A DNA stretch of 64,000 bases from Pirellulales bacterium (GTDB lineage Bacteria > Planctomycetota > Planctomycetia > Pirellulales > Lacipirellulaceae): the NCBI GenBank assembly GCA_022841705.1, contig JALHQZ010000007.1, positions 1 through 64,000 of the forward strand, given 5' to 3'. Position numbers and translations under genes: made by a program. Positions 42,490 to 51,193 of this stretch are shown piece after piece. The notes beneath the pieces were generated by a model. That model ran no database searches and was not told where the DNA came from. It saw nothing but the letters and a program-made list of their open reading frames with translations. Position 1 is the first letter of the stretch. Each line of letters begins with the position of its first letter.

Positions 42490-43176
42490 ATGCCCGACAC
42501 CACCACCCAGCTCAACACGCTGCTCTCGCCGCGGTTTCTGTTTCAGTTTGCCGTGCCGCTCAAACGGCATGCGCTCACGGGGCCGAACTCGGGGGCGAAG
42601 CTCGATGAATCGTTCCGGCTGCCGGACCTGGCGGCGCTCGATGCGCAAACGCCAGCGGCCGAACGGCAGTTCGCGGACGTGCGGATGGCGTGGGCGCCGG
42701 AGGGATTAGCGCTCACCGTGCAGGTGACCGGCAAGAAACAACCGGTGTGGTGCCGCGATTCACGACTGGAAGATAGCGACGGCGTGCAGGTGTGGCTCGA
42801 CACCCGCGCAACGCACAATGTCCACCGGGCGACCAAGTTCTGCCACCGCTTCGTTTTTCTCCCCGCCGGCGCGGGGCGGGACAATACCGAAGCGGTGGCC
42901 GATCAACTGCTCATCAACCGGGCTCGTGAAAACGCCCGGCCCGTGCGACCGCGAGAACTTCAAGTCGCCGGCCGCGTGAGCGCCACCGGCTGGAGCCTGG
43001 CCGCGTTCATTTCCGCTGCGGCGCTCGGCGGGTACGATCCCGAGCAGCACAAGAAACTCGGCTTCAACTACGCCGTCTCGGACCGCGAGCTCGGTGTGCA
43101 AACCTTTTCTAACGGAATGACAGTGCCGTTTACGGAAGACCCCAGTTGTTGGGCGACGCTAGAGTTAGGTTCGTAG
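42490..43176 (+). CDS. CBM9-like beta-sandwich protein
   Basis: 228 residues with no signal peptide. The sequence FADVRMAWAPEGLALTVQVT, then DSDGVQVWLDTRATHNVHRA, then CHRFVFLPAGAG resembles the family 9 carbohydrate-binding/cellobiose-dehydrogenase-like fold used in planctomycete proteins. It ends with ISAAALGGYDPE and DPSCWATLELGS. Function is not known; it may bind sugars or act as a scaffold. The stop codon TAG (43174-43176) is within the first arm of the following hairpin repeat. Confidence 0.7.
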   Translation: MPDTTTQLNTLLSPRFLFQFAVPLKRHALTGPNSGAKLDESFRLPDLAALDAQTPAAERQFADVRMAWAPEGLALTVQVTGKKQPVWCRDSRLEDSDGVQVWLDTRATHNVHRATKFCHRFVFLPAGAGRDNTEAVADQLLINRARENARPVRPRELQVAGRVSATGWSLAAFISAAALGGYDPEQHKKLGFNYAVSDRELGVQTFSNGMTVPFTEDPSCWATLELGS

Positions 43177-43240
43177 CTTGGCCTTCTAGGCCGAGCGAAC
43201 CCTTGATTCCATGTGCTCGGCCTAGGAGGCCAAGCTACGA
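43171..43240. repeat. Inverted repeat (GTAGCTTGGCC-type)
   Basis: Arms 43171-43196 and 43215-43240 are near-perfect inverted copies (TCGTAGCTTGGCC, then CCGAGC) with an 18-bp loop. It lies exactly between two convergent genes, overlapping the stop codon of one and ending 1 bp before the stop of the other. Confidence 0.9.
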
Positions 43241-43241
43241 A

Positions 43242-43484
43242 TCAGCCAATCGCATCTAGGCGCGAGAGGTCGAGCTTCAACTGTGAACCGGCGGCCGCGG
43301 TCGTTCCCCGGCCTGTTTCCTGCCGGACTTCGTCTTGCAGCTTCCGCACAAGGCCGGCGATGTACGGGTCGGCCCAGGGCAACAAGTCGCTGGGGCGGAT
43401 ACGCGATGCGCTAAGACCACTCATGCGACCTTCTTCGGCGTCAACTTCGACCACCATGCAGCGAATTTGGCGAGCAGTAACCAT
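43242..43484 (-). CDS. Small protein of unknown function
   Basis: 80 residues from ATG 43484, with AAAGGG 6 bases upstream. The sequence begins MVTARQIRCMVVEVDAEEGR and includes SASRIRPSDLLPWADPYIAG and an amphipathic helix LVRKLQDEV, ending KLDLSRLDAIG. It has coding-like codon use and a good ribosome-binding site. No family is recognised; the length and the RIRPSDLLPWADPYI core look conserved-protein-like. Confidence 0.6.
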   Translation of the reverse strand: MVTARQIRCMVVEVDAEEGRMSGLSASRIRPSDLLPWADPYIAGLVRKLQDEVRQETGRGTTAAAGSQLKLDLSRLDAIG

Positions 43485-43499
43485 GTGAGACCCTTTCAA

Positions 43500-43853
43500 T
43501 GTTCCGGTGAGAGGAGATGCAGTGATGAGGAGTACGCCTCAACTTCAGCTACAGATCGTTGCCTCGACGATCTGAGTAGCTGTGCCGCCCAAACCGTTTC
43601 GGAGGACCGACCCGCGGCGGGTCGTTAGTTTCCTCGTTGTTCGAAAGTCGGTTGTGGCAGGAGGCGGCGACGTCCCTCGGCGCGTCGCACGGAACAACCT
43701 TAATGCACGCGGCGTGCCAATTGTGCCGAAAGCGCCGAAGAATGGGGGTTAGCCGCCGATTGCCACGGTTTTACGTGGTTGGCCCGAGTGATAGCAGCCG
43801 GCGACAGGCCAGGGTGGTTGAAGTTTTAGCAAATCCGCTGGTCGATTTTGCAA
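43500..43853. other. Gap with no supported gene
   Basis: Only short overlapping frames without family similarity or ribosome-binding sites. A small stem CGACCC/GGGTCG near 43605-43625 is the only structure seen. It may hold promoter elements for the small leftward gene. Confidence 0.5.
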
Positions 43854-43882
43854 CGCGCTCCGCTAGCGCGTCGCGGCTAAAC
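43854..43882. repeat. Dispersed repeat copy (TTTAGCCGCGACGCG type)
   Basis: CGCTCCGCTAGCGCGTCGCG followed by GCTAAAC. It is almost identical to the arms at 51940-51967 and 52349-52376. It overlaps the last codons of the NUDIX gene (RLAATR) and supplies its TAG stop. Confidence 0.85.
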
Positions 43883-44411
43883 GGGCTTTGCGCCAGAGGC
43901 GGAGGACGCTTTCTTCTTGGGTGGCGGCGAAGAGTTCGGCTTCGGTGAACCACCGCACCGCGTGCGATTCGTCACTGACGATCGGCGTGGCGCCATTGGC
44001 AGCAATGAAGTGGAAGCGGATATCGTGGTGCTCGTGCTCCGGGTCAGCCCCGCGCGCAGGGATGAGATGCACGTCGACATCCAGCGGCGTCGGATCGGCG
44101 AGCTGCAAATCGGTGAGCCCGGTTTCTTCCTGCGCTTCCCGCAGCGCGACTTCCGCGATATCGGTTTGCCCATCGGCATGGCCGCCGGGCTGGAGCCATT
44201 TGTCGAGTTTGCGGTGATGTACGAGGAGCGCCCGCTCGCCATCGGCCGACGTAATCCACGCCGAACCGGTAAGGTGCCCCGGATAGCAGCTCCGCACGAA
44301 GCAATCGGCATGCGCCCTAACAAGCTCCTCCACCCGCGCAACCATCCCCGCCTCGTCCGGATAACGGCGAAGGTACTCGGCAAGGAGATTCAGCAGTGGT
44401 TGTCTTTGCAT
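43863..44411 (-). CDS. NUDIX hydrolase
   Basis: 182 residues from ATG 44411. The NUDIX box starts at GGHADGQTDIAEVALREAQE and continues ETGL, matching Gx5Ex7REUxEExGU with all metal-binding Glu present. An N-terminal helical segment (LLNLLAEYLRRYPDEAGMVA) precedes, as in a subgroup of pyrophosphohydrolases. It probably hydrolyses a nucleoside diphosphate derivative; the substrate cannot be told. The last codons and stop come from a dispersed repeat. Confidence 0.9.
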   Translation of the reverse strand: MQRQPLLNLLAEYLRRYPDEAGMVARVEELVRAHADCFVRSCYPGHLTGSAWITSADGERALLVHHRKLDKWLQPGGHADGQTDIAEVALREAQEETGLTDLQLADPTPLDVDVHLIPARGADPEHEHHDIRFHFIAANGATPIVSDESHAVRWFTEAELFAATQEESVLRLWRKARLAATR

Positions 44412-44446
44412 GAAATCGTTTAACCGCGCCGCTTTTTCGGAGAAAC

Positions 44447-44613
44447 GGCGCAAAAGGCCGCAAAAAAGAAAAGAAGAAGTCTCGACGCGAATGAAGCGAA
44501 TCAAAGCGAATGATTAACGAAAAGGAGACGCATTTCTCCTCCTTGCTTATTCACGCTTATTCGTTCCATTCGCGTTCGCTCTTTCTTTTTTCGCGTCTTT
44601 TCGCGCCTTTCGG
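44447..44613. repeat. Long imperfect inverted repeat
   Basis: Arm 1 (about 44447-44512) and arm 2 (about 44547-44613) are imperfect inverted copies with shared blocks GGCGCAAAAG, AAAAAAGAAA and GACGCGAATG-like segments. Between the arms AGGAG/CTCCT continues the pairing. It lies between the NUDIX start and the lipoate-ligase-like stop. Confidence 0.65.
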
Positions 44614-44623
44614 GGTTAGATTC

Positions 44624-45250
44624 TTAAACTTCCCAAATCTTCTTAACAGCTTCCTCGATCTCAATTCGACGCGCCGGAAAGTTCGTCAAGAACTGGCGGT
44701 GAGTCCGTTCGGCCCGGTAAACGGGTTGGCGGACGGGGGGTTTTAGCAGGCCCTCGACCAGGTCGAGATCGAAATCGTACAGCAGCGTGCCGTGGTAGAG
44801 GAGGTGCGTCCGCTTGAGCCTGAGCGCGTTGCCGGAAAACTTGCGGGGTGGATCACCGGTGAGCACCAAATCGCTCGTGCCCGCAATCTCGATATTCGGC
44901 GCGAGTGGCCGCAGTGCGGCGAGCATTCGGCCGAGCACAAACTGGTGCGCGCGATCAATCGCCACAAGTTCCGGCCGAATTTGCAGGTCGAGCACCACCG
45001 CATACATCAGACACCCCGGCCCGATCAGCACCGTTTGCCCGCCGCTCGGCCGCCGCACCACCGGCACGCCGGCCGCCGCGCACGCCGCCGCGTTGACTTC
45101 GCGCTCGATTGGCGCTGACCGTCCCAGCACCACCACCGGCGAGGGCGATTCCCACAGCCGCAGGTATTCGCCGTCGGCGCGCTCGAGCAGCGCTTCATCG
45201 AGCGCCACGTTCGCCGCGGGATCAGCGTGGATGTCGGTACAAAGTTGCAT
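44624..45250 (-). CDS. Lipoate-protein ligase A/BPL family protein
   Basis: 208 residues from ATG 45250. The sequence NVALDEALLERADGEYLRLW, RRPSGGQTVLIGPGCLMYAV and KFSGNALRLKRTHLLYHGTL is the LplA/LipB/BPL fold, with the ligand loop R-R-x-S-G-G and the Lys of KFSGNA that contacts lipoyl-AMP. It is shorter than E. coli LplA and lacks its C-terminal domain, as in many planctomycete homologues. It likely transfers lipoate or octanoate to E2/GcvH proteins. A hairpin repeat sits at its 5' end. Confidence 0.87.
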   Translation of the reverse strand: MQLCTDIHADPAANVALDEALLERADGEYLRLWESPSPVVVLGRSAPIEREVNAAACAAAGVPVVRRPSGGQTVLIGPGCLMYAVVLDLQIRPELVAIDRAHQFVLGRMLAALRPLAPNIEIAGTSDLVLTGDPPRKFSGNALRLKRTHLLYHGTLLYDFDLDLVEGLLKPPVRQPVYRAERTHRQFLTNFPARRIEIEEAVKKIWEV

Positions 45251-45252
45251 TC

Positions 45253-45335
45253 GTAGGGCCGTTTCTCCGAAACTGCCGGGTGCGTAAGAGTCAGGTCGCA
45301 ATTTCGAAGCGCCAGTTTCGGAGAAACTGGCCTAC
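45253..45335. repeat. Inverted repeat (GTAGGGCC...TTTCTCCGAAAC type)
   Basis: Arm 1 45253-45277 and arm 2 45311-45335 pair over about 23 of 25 positions (GTTTCTCCGAAACTG / CAGTTTCGGAGAAAC). It starts 3 bp upstream of the lipoate-ligase-like start codon, so it would lie in the leader. The remaining gap to 45589 shows no gene. Confidence 0.85.
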
Positions 45336-45589
45336 ACGGCGCCGATTGTAACGATTGTATCACCACCCCCCTCTCCCGGCGGCCCTGTCGACCGCTGGCG
45401 CCGGCTCGCTACAGCTTCTCCAACCGCAAAATCTCGCCGGGAGAATGAATTATTTTTCTAATTGCCGGTCCTAACGAAGAAAAATGATTTGCCGACGGGG
45501 CGTTTATCCCCCACACTTCACTGAGGTTGCTCCGCGCGCATTTCAGCAGGGGTCTGCGCCGCGCAGAGTAAGGGGTTTACGCGATCACG

Positions 45590-47020
45590 ATGGGGTCAAA
45601 TCAGATGACAACTCTTCTTCGGCCGTTTTGGGCGGGCGTGTTCAGCATGGCGGTAGCTTTGCAGCCGTGCATCGTGCAGGCGCAAGCACTCGACCCTGCC
45701 GCGGAAGCTGCCGCCAATGATCCGGCGCCGCTGGGCCAAACTGCGGAAGAATCGCCGGCAGACGATTCGCCCACCGCCGAAACCACGGAGGCGGAAAAGC
45801 CCGCTACCATGGATGACAAACTCGAACCGACGCCGGCAACGGTCGAGCAATCCCAGTACGGCGCTCCGGTTACCGTCGAGTCGAGCGTTGCGCCGGCGAT
45901 TGTCGCCCAGCCGTGCGAGTCGTGCGCAGCGCCGGTAGCATGTGGCCAAGAATACCGTGTCGAGTGCCAAACGGTCTACGAAGAACGCCAAGTCACCGGC
46001 TACCGCAACGTCTGCGAAACCGTCTACGAAACGCGGCAAGTCTCGCGGCAAGTCCCCGTGTACGAAACCCAAGAACGGCAGCGCACCGTCGTCGTCCTGC
46101 GCCCCGTGCAAGAAACATCGATGCGTGAAGAACGCTTCGTCGTGCAGCGCCCGGTGTGGGAAACCTCCATGCGGGACGCCAGCTACAACCGAATTCGCAA
46201 TGTGACCGAAACGCAAATGCGGCAGGAAAGTTTTGTGGTGCAGCGGCCCGTCGTCGAAACGGTCGAACGCCAAGAAGCGTATTGGGTGCAGCGCCCGGTG
46301 GTGGAAACCGTCGCCACCCAGCAATGCCGCACGGTGATGCGTCCCGTGACCACGATGCAGACCAACTTCGTCGACCAAGGGGGGCCGGTCGATCATGTCT
46401 CCATTACGCCGGGCACGACAAGCTGGCCGCGGCTCCGCTGGGCGCCTGCCACCACGGCGATTGATCCCATGACCGGCGCCATGCAAACCGTCCGGCCGGG
46501 CCTGTCGTGGGTCACCAACCAAACGCCGCCGACTCAAACAGTGCAGCGCGTTTGGCGGCCGAACATCGTCGCCGTGCAAACGCCCGTCACCACGATGGTG
46601 CCCCAGCAAATCACCGAAACCGTCCCGGTGCAAGTCACCCGGATGGTCGCCGAGCAATGCGTCCGCAAAGTGCCGGTGCAAGTGACCCGCATGGTGGCCG
46701 AAACGCAGGTTCGCCAAGTCCCCGTGCAAGTCTGCCGCCAAGTGGTGGAGCGCGTCGAGCAGCAAGTCCCCGTAAAGACCTGCCGCTGGGTGGCCGAAAC
46801 GCAGGTCCGCCAAGTGCCGGTGACCACCTGCAAGATCGTGCGTGAAGAACGCGTCGAACCGTACCAAGTCCGCGTGTGCAAACTGGTGACGGAAACCTCG
46901 AGCGTCCAGGTGCCGGTCACAGTAACGAAGCAAGTCCCGGTGACTTACACCTACCGCGTGCCGCGCACTGTGGTGATGCGCGTACCGGTGGAACCGGTGT
47001 GCGATGCGTGTGCAGGGTAG
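45590..47020 (+). CDS. YTV-like repeat cell-envelope protein, cysteine-containing
   Basis: 476 residues (ATG 45605 is an alternative start). A signal peptide ends near IVQAQA. A Pro/Glu/Thr-rich spacer follows to about residue 105, then Cys pairs (CESCAAPVACGQEYRVEC). Two blocks of degenerate repeats follow: about 120-255 with VVQRPVVETV/VWETSMR-type units, and about 335-470 with VPVQVTRMVAE, QVRQVPVQVCRQVVE and VPVTYTYRVPRTVVM units, many with a Cys. This is the style of the planctomycete YTV/valine-threonine-rich proteins found in proteinaceous cell walls; disulfide cross-linking is suggested for them. Its exact role here is inference. Confidence 0.75.
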   Translation: MGSNQMTTLLRPFWAGVFSMAVALQPCIVQAQALDPAAEAAANDPAPLGQTAEESPADDSPTAETTEAEKPATMDDKLEPTPATVEQSQYGAPVTVESSVAPAIVAQPCESCAAPVACGQEYRVECQTVYEERQVTGYRNVCETVYETRQVSRQVPVYETQERQRTVVVLRPVQETSMREERFVVQRPVWETSMRDASYNRIRNVTETQMRQESFVVQRPVVETVERQEAYWVQRPVVETVATQQCRTVMRPVTTMQTNFVDQGGPVDHVSITPGTTSWPRLRWAPATTAIDPMTGAMQTVRPGLSWVTNQTPPTQTVQRVWRPNIVAVQTPVTTMVPQQITETVPVQVTRMVAEQCVRKVPVQVTRMVAETQVRQVPVQVCRQVVERVEQQVPVKTCRWVAETQVRQVPVTTCKIVREERVEPYQVRVCKLVTETSSVQVPVTVTKQVPVTYTYRVPRTVVMRVPVEPVCDACAG

Positions 47021-47030
47021 TTGACGCAAC

Positions 47031-47058
47031 GCTCCCCCGACTGACGTCGCGGGAGTTC
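47031..47058. repeat. Copy of CCCCCGACTGACGTC palindromic repeat
   Basis: CTCCCCCGACTGACGTCGCG then GGAGTTC, sharing the core CCCCCGACTGACGTC with 28004-28028. It follows the YTV-like stop by 10 bp, so a terminator-like hairpin is possible. Confidence 0.65.
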
Positions 47059-47102
47059 GCACCGCGTTGACATTCCTACCTCCGCGCGTGACACTCACGC
47101 GA

Positions 47103-47972
47103 ATGCTCGCCGTCGCGCCTTCCACCGCGCTCCTCACCCCCGCCATGCTTGCGGAGCTGGCGCGCGTGCCGCTCGCGGCGGTGCGACGGTGGCGCCGACG
47201 CGGGTATCTTGTCTCGCAAGGCGAGGTGCATCGGCTCGATCACTTTGCGATGAGCGAAGTGCATGTCGCGCGGCTGCTCGGCGAACTTCTGGCGGCGGGC
47301 GTGTCGCTTGCGCGAATTGATGCGCTGGTGGATCGGCTGGCCGCGCAATTGCCCGAGTACCGCCGGCCGCTCGCCGAGGCGCCGCTGGTGGTGAGTGATG
47401 GACGGCTGCTCATTCGTGACGGCGCTGAACTGCGCGAGCTTACAGGCCAACGGCAACTGGAGTTCGACGCGGAAGAAAATCCGGCGATTCTGCCGTTCGC
47501 GCGCTGTGCCGATCTGGAAAGGGCCGAGCCGGAAAGCGCAAGCGATCTCGCCGCCGAGCTCGACGCGGCGGGCGATCTGCCGGGCGCTATCGAAGCGTGC
47601 CGGGCGCTGCTGCTCGAAAGTGGCGGAGCGGCGGAGGATCACTTTCTGCTTGCCGAACTTCTGTATCGCGCGGGAGACCGCACCGCGGCGCGCGAACGCT
47701 ACTACGCCGCACTCGAAGTGGATGAAACCTACGTCGAAGCGCGGGCCAACTTGGGTTGCCTGCTGTTAGAACTGGGCGAAGCGGAACTCGGCGTGGCGGC
47801 GCTTGCAGGGGCAATCGAGTTCCATTCCGAATTTCCGGACGCCCACTATCACTTGGCCCGAGCGCTCGACGATGTCGGCCGACAAACCGAAGCAGCCGAG
47901 CATTGGCGCCGCGTGCTGGAGCTTGCGCCGGAGAGTCCCTGGGGTGACGAGGCGGCGGAGCGATTGGGTTAG
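47103..47972 (+). CDS. MerR-like helix-turn-helix protein with TPR domain
   Basis: 289 residues from ATG 47103 (TTG 47067 also in frame). Residues about 10-85 form a MerR-like winged helix: LTPAMLAELARVPLAAVRRW, RRRGYLVSQGEVHRLD, then a helix LLAAGVSLARIDALVDRLA. A linker with a beta-like segment follows. From about residue 155 come TPR repeats: ASDLAAELDAAGDLPGAIEA, AEDHFLLAELLYRAGDRTAA, YVEARANLGCLLLELGEAEL, FPDAHYHLARALDDVGRQTE. It is probably a DNA-binding adaptor. The combination is recurrent in planctomycetes; the target is unknown. Confidence 0.82.
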   Translation: MLAVAPSTALLTPAMLAELARVPLAAVRRWRRRGYLVSQGEVHRLDHFAMSEVHVARLLGELLAAGVSLARIDALVDRLAAQLPEYRRPLAEAPLVVSDGRLLIRDGAELRELTGQRQLEFDAEENPAILPFARCADLERAEPESASDLAAELDAAGDLPGAIEACRALLLESGGAAEDHFLLAELLYRAGDRTAARERYYAALEVDETYVEARANLGCLLLELGEAELGVAALAGAIEFHSEFPDAHYHLARALDDVGRQTEAAEHWRRVLELAPESPWGDEAAERLG

Positions 47973-48155
47973 CCGTGCCCACGCCACATTCGATCTCAGC
48001 GGCGTGCTGCCGCCCGCAACTGCCTCCACCCCGCCGGGTTCATTTTGAAAGCGCCCCCCAACGGTGAAAGGCCAGGCAGGGCAGCTCCGACTGTGCTGTC
48101 TCATCGAAGGCTGATTCAAACGTCGACGATCTGCACGCCGTTCTCTGAGAGGGAG

Positions 48156-49526
48156 TCACTGGGGCGGCAGCTCAAAGTTGGCGACTCCGATAGAGCCGGG
48201 GTGAAAGACATTTCCGTGGATCTTGAAGGTCCGACGATCATCGTCATCGTATTGAACCATCAGTGCGAATTCGTAGCGCGGGGAGACCTCTTGCGGTTGG
48301 CCATCGACAATCACTTTATCTCGGCCCGTGTCGTACACCACATTGTTGGCAATAATCACATCGCGGAGCGGTGGATCGTCGGCCTCTTGCCCTCTTTCGA
48401 GTGAAATCGCATAGAGTGACGCGCCAGGAGAGCTACCGGTACTCCAGTATTGGTCCCCAAAGCCGTAATCGCTAATGATATTGCCCATCACCACGGTACC
48501 GCTGTCGACATTGGGACCTTGAGCAGGCTGCTCACCGTTGCTTTCGACCGCGGGGTGGGCCGCGGCCCCGGGCATGACCAGCACGCCGTACAGGTCGATC
48601 CGGCTGAATTGGTTGTTGCTAATGATCACATGTTTGGAGCCGTGCATCGCTTTCGCGCCCACGAGCGCGCCGTTGACGACATTTCCCGTGACCGTGACGT
48701 AGTCGGAGTGAATGTCGAAGGCCTGCCCCGCATTCTCGATGTAGTTGCCGCTGATCACTGAGTAGTTCCCCTGCTCGCCGAAGAAGATCGCCGAACCCTG
48801 GTGCCAATTGGTTGTAAATCGGTTCTTCTTGATAATCTCGGGAAGGGGTCGCTCTGGCTTCTCCGAGATGGCGGTGACTTTGCCCAATTCGTACTTGTCT
48901 CGATTCTCCTTCGTGGCACGGAAGGTGGTTTCAATGATTCGGTTATTGATGATTTGCGATCCACTGCAGTCCATGAACTTCATGCCGTTGCCATCAACGC
49001 ACTGAAACGCATATCCGGCAGATTCGGTCCGATCGTCGATCGCGAGCGCCTTATAGTCCCGCACGAAACAGTTCCGCACCACGAGGCGCGCGCAGTGTTC
49101 GATCTTCAGACCGGCGTTTTCGCCGCAGTTGTTGAATACCGAGACACCGTCGATCGTAAGACTATCGCACCACGCGGCGAAAATGCCATTGCGGCCGCCA
49201 TCATGTTTGCCTCGCTCACGAAACAACTTCAGGTCACGAATCGTGACATTATCCGCATGGAGTACATTAACTATGTCTTTCGACGCATCGGTCATCACCA
49301 ATCGACCGGGACCGCACAACCCGGTGCCCGCCGTTTTGATCATCACGGTTTCGGTCAGCAGATGATCGCCGTTAGGCACATAGATCATGCAGCCGGGATT
49401 TGCGTCGATCGCGGCCTGAAGTGACGGGTAGTCCGAAGACTGAATGTCTGCCCGCACCAGGGACGCCCACATCACTGCGGAGCTGAAAGCGAAAAAACTC
49501 GCCAAAGCGGTAAGAGAGAGTCTCAT
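48156..49526 (-). CDS. Secreted right-handed beta-helix protein
   Basis: 456 residues from ATG 49526 (GAGGT 5 bases upstream; an ATG at 49538 is also in frame). The leader is RLSLTALASFFAFSSAVMWA. The protein begins like a pectate-lyase-type protein: DYPSLQAAIDANPGCMIYVP, then VMIKTAGTGLCGPG. Parallel beta-helix (PbH1) repeats run from about residue 80 to 440: VTIRDLKLF, LTIDGVSVFNN, LVVRNCFVRD, SQIINNRIIE, SVISGNYIENAG, VTVTGNVVNG, VIISNNQFSR. It resembles polysaccharide lyases or glycosidases; the catalytic residues cannot be assigned by eye. Confidence 0.87.
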   Translation of the reverse strand: MRLSLTALASFFAFSSAVMWASLVRADIQSSDYPSLQAAIDANPGCMIYVPNGDHLLTETVMIKTAGTGLCGPGRLVMTDASKDIVNVLHADNVTIRDLKLFRERGKHDGGRNGIFAAWCDSLTIDGVSVFNNCGENAGLKIEHCARLVVRNCFVRDYKALAIDDRTESAGYAFQCVDGNGMKFMDCSGSQIINNRIIETTFRATKENRDKYELGKVTAISEKPERPLPEIIKKNRFTTNWHQGSAIFFGEQGNYSVISGNYIENAGQAFDIHSDYVTVTGNVVNGALVGAKAMHGSKHVIISNNQFSRIDLYGVLVMPGAAAHPAVESNGEQPAQGPNVDSGTVVMGNIISDYGFGDQYWSTGSSPGASLYAISLERGQEADDPPLRDVIIANNVVYDTGRDKVIVDGQPQEVSPRYEFALMVQYDDDDRRTFKIHGNVFHPGSIGVANFELPPQ

Positions 49527-49799
49527 GACATACCTCATTGATGCACAACGTGTGGCGCACGCTGACGCCGCTTCACCGCGAACGCCTGCAAGACACGTGC
49601 GCTGTCCAAGTGTTTGTCGAAGACGCCCAGCATTAAAAGCGACTTGTGCGGCACAATCAAAGAATCAGTCCCGTCGCGCGCTGGCGTGGGAGTAGACGCC
49701 TTCGATGCCCGTTGACTTGACTCTTCACGGCCAAGCGTGGATCTATCGGGGCGGCCGAGAGAACGCCAACCAGGTTCTCAGGACGCGCGCTCGCACCAC

Positions 49800-50876
49800 T
49801 CACCGCACTTTCGCCATGAACTTGCGGAAGTGGGCGTCCAGCAAACTCAGATCGTCGCCAAACGCGGTGGAGAAGTCCCACAGGCGCCCTTGGGCGGAGT
49901 AGTCGCTGAACATCGGCCGGGCGGCGGTGGCGGCAAGGTACGCGCTGTATTCGCGCGGGCGGGTTTCACACAGGAAAAAGCTGAGCGCCCAGGCGTGGGC
50001 GTAGGCGGCGGCGAGGTCGTCGCGGAACGCATCATCGGTGGCGATGAACTTCTCCAGCGTTGGTAACGCCCCTTGCGCAGCGAAGGCTTGGTAGTCGGCG
50101 AAGCGCCCGCGGTTCACGCGGTCTTCACGACGGTCGTAGCTGCGGGTGTCGTGCACCCCGCGGGCTTCGAACATGGTGGCCAGACCTTCGGTCACCCACC
50201 GCGGCGTAGTGGTGAAGCGGCTATGCACGCCCACATTGAACGCAGTTTGGTGCGTTGCTTCGTGAATCACCGTGGCGGCGCTGTCGGTCCAGTTGTCGCC
50301 ATCATTCGCAGGCGTGTCGAACAGATAGACGCGGTTGGTTTGTGGTTCATAATGCCCCAGCGCGCCAGCGGGGGCGCCGACCGCGGAGACCTGCACGTAC
50401 TGGTCGTACGCGGCGCGGTTGGGGAAGACGACCGCCACCAGCGGGTAGGCGGGTTCTTGCGGCGTGAAGCCACGCACGCGGAAGTAACCGGTGAACGAGC
50501 GGTAGAGGTCTTCGAAGCGATCGGCCCACTGCGATTGTTCGCCGGCCGGATGGACCACCAGGTAGTGGTTGGTCGAGGTAAATTCGTACGCGTCACTAAA
50601 CTCGTGGTAGAGCCGCTGGCGCATCTCTTCCATCGTGTACGGCGCGAAGGTCGGCGCCGTTTTGTGCGCTTGTTTCGCGCGTTTCGGATGGAACTGGTGG
50701 AGCTGGCCATCGCGCGCCAGCAGCGCCATGGTGGAATCGCTCCAGGTTAGCGGGCGGCCTTCCAGTTCGACACCGTCCACCTGGGTGACGAACATGAACT
50801 CGGCGCCCACTAAGCCGCGAGCGGCGAGCGTGAGGGCAACGATTGCAGCGGTGAAGGGGCGGAGCGTCACGCTCAA
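49800..50876 (-). CDS. DUF1570 secreted putative metallopeptidase
   Basis: 358 residues. The leader is TAAIVALTLAARGLVGA. Residues about 90-330 are DUF1570, common in planctomycetes: FTSTNHYLVVHPAG, YPLVAVVFPNRAAYDQYVQV, NRVYLFDT, and the zinc-type motif TVIHEATHQTAFN (HExxH) with TTPRWVTEGLATMFEARG, where a Glu may be the third ligand. This is a gluzincin-like arrangement. Whether it is an active peptidase is inferred from the motif only. It is monocistronic, with large inverted repeats upstream. Confidence 0.87.
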   Translation of the reverse strand: MSVTLRPFTAAIVALTLAARGLVGAEFMFVTQVDGVELEGRPLTWSDSTMALLARDGQLHQFHPKRAKQAHKTAPTFAPYTMEEMRQRLYHEFSDAYEFTSTNHYLVVHPAGEQSQWADRFEDLYRSFTGYFRVRGFTPQEPAYPLVAVVFPNRAAYDQYVQVSAVGAPAGALGHYEPQTNRVYLFDTPANDGDNWTDSAATVIHEATHQTAFNVGVHSRFTTTPRWVTEGLATMFEARGVHDTRSYDRREDRVNRGRFADYQAFAAQGALPTLEKFIATDDAFRDDLAAAYAHAWALSFFLCETRPREYSAYLAATAARPMFSDYSAQGRLWDFSTAFGDDLSLLDAHFRKFMAKVR

Positions 50877-50944
50877 AATTTAGCTTAAAGTTGGTGAAAT
50901 AAGGGTGGCTGAATAATCGGCTTGAGTGATACAGGTGGATAATT

Positions 50945-51146
50945 GGGTGGCACTGACTTTCGGCCGGAAAACGCTTCACTTCAGAGCAAACGTGACCGGC
51001 CGATTGTCAGTGCGGCGTTCCACGCCGTAGGAAGCAAGACGGCTGCAAGCTCGATCACCTCCTAAGGCCTGCCGGCCGCACTGACAATCGGCCGGTTGAG
51101 TTCCTTTTGATGGTGAGTCTTGCGCGGCCGAAAGTCAGTGCCACCC
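50945..51146. repeat. Nested ~200-bp inverted repeat
   Basis: Outer arms GGTGGCACTGACTTTCGGCC (50946-50965) and GGCCGAAAGTCAGTGCCACC (51126-51145) are perfect. Inner arms ACCGGCCGATTGTCAGTGCG (50994-51013) and CGCACTGACAATCGGCCGGT (51077-51096) are also perfect. The unit CACTGACNNTCGGCCG occurs four times in alternating orientation. It lies between the DUF1570 gene and the ABC ATPase gene and could fold into a cruciform or act as a MITE-like element. Confidence 0.9.
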
Positions 51147-51193
51147 ATCTTGTGCGGGTTCGCCAAAAAGCGCTGGCCTGTAATAATGCCATC

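Noticed and set aside
43637..43948. 103-residue plus-strand frame overlapping the NUDIX 3' end
   Set aside because: Runs through the dispersed repeat and antisense to NUDIX; Arg-rich and without family resemblance.
45596..47146. 516-residue open frame antisense to the YTV-like gene
   Set aside because: His/Arg/Leu-rich composition produced by the complementary strand of Val/Thr/Gln repeats; no ribosome-binding site or motif.
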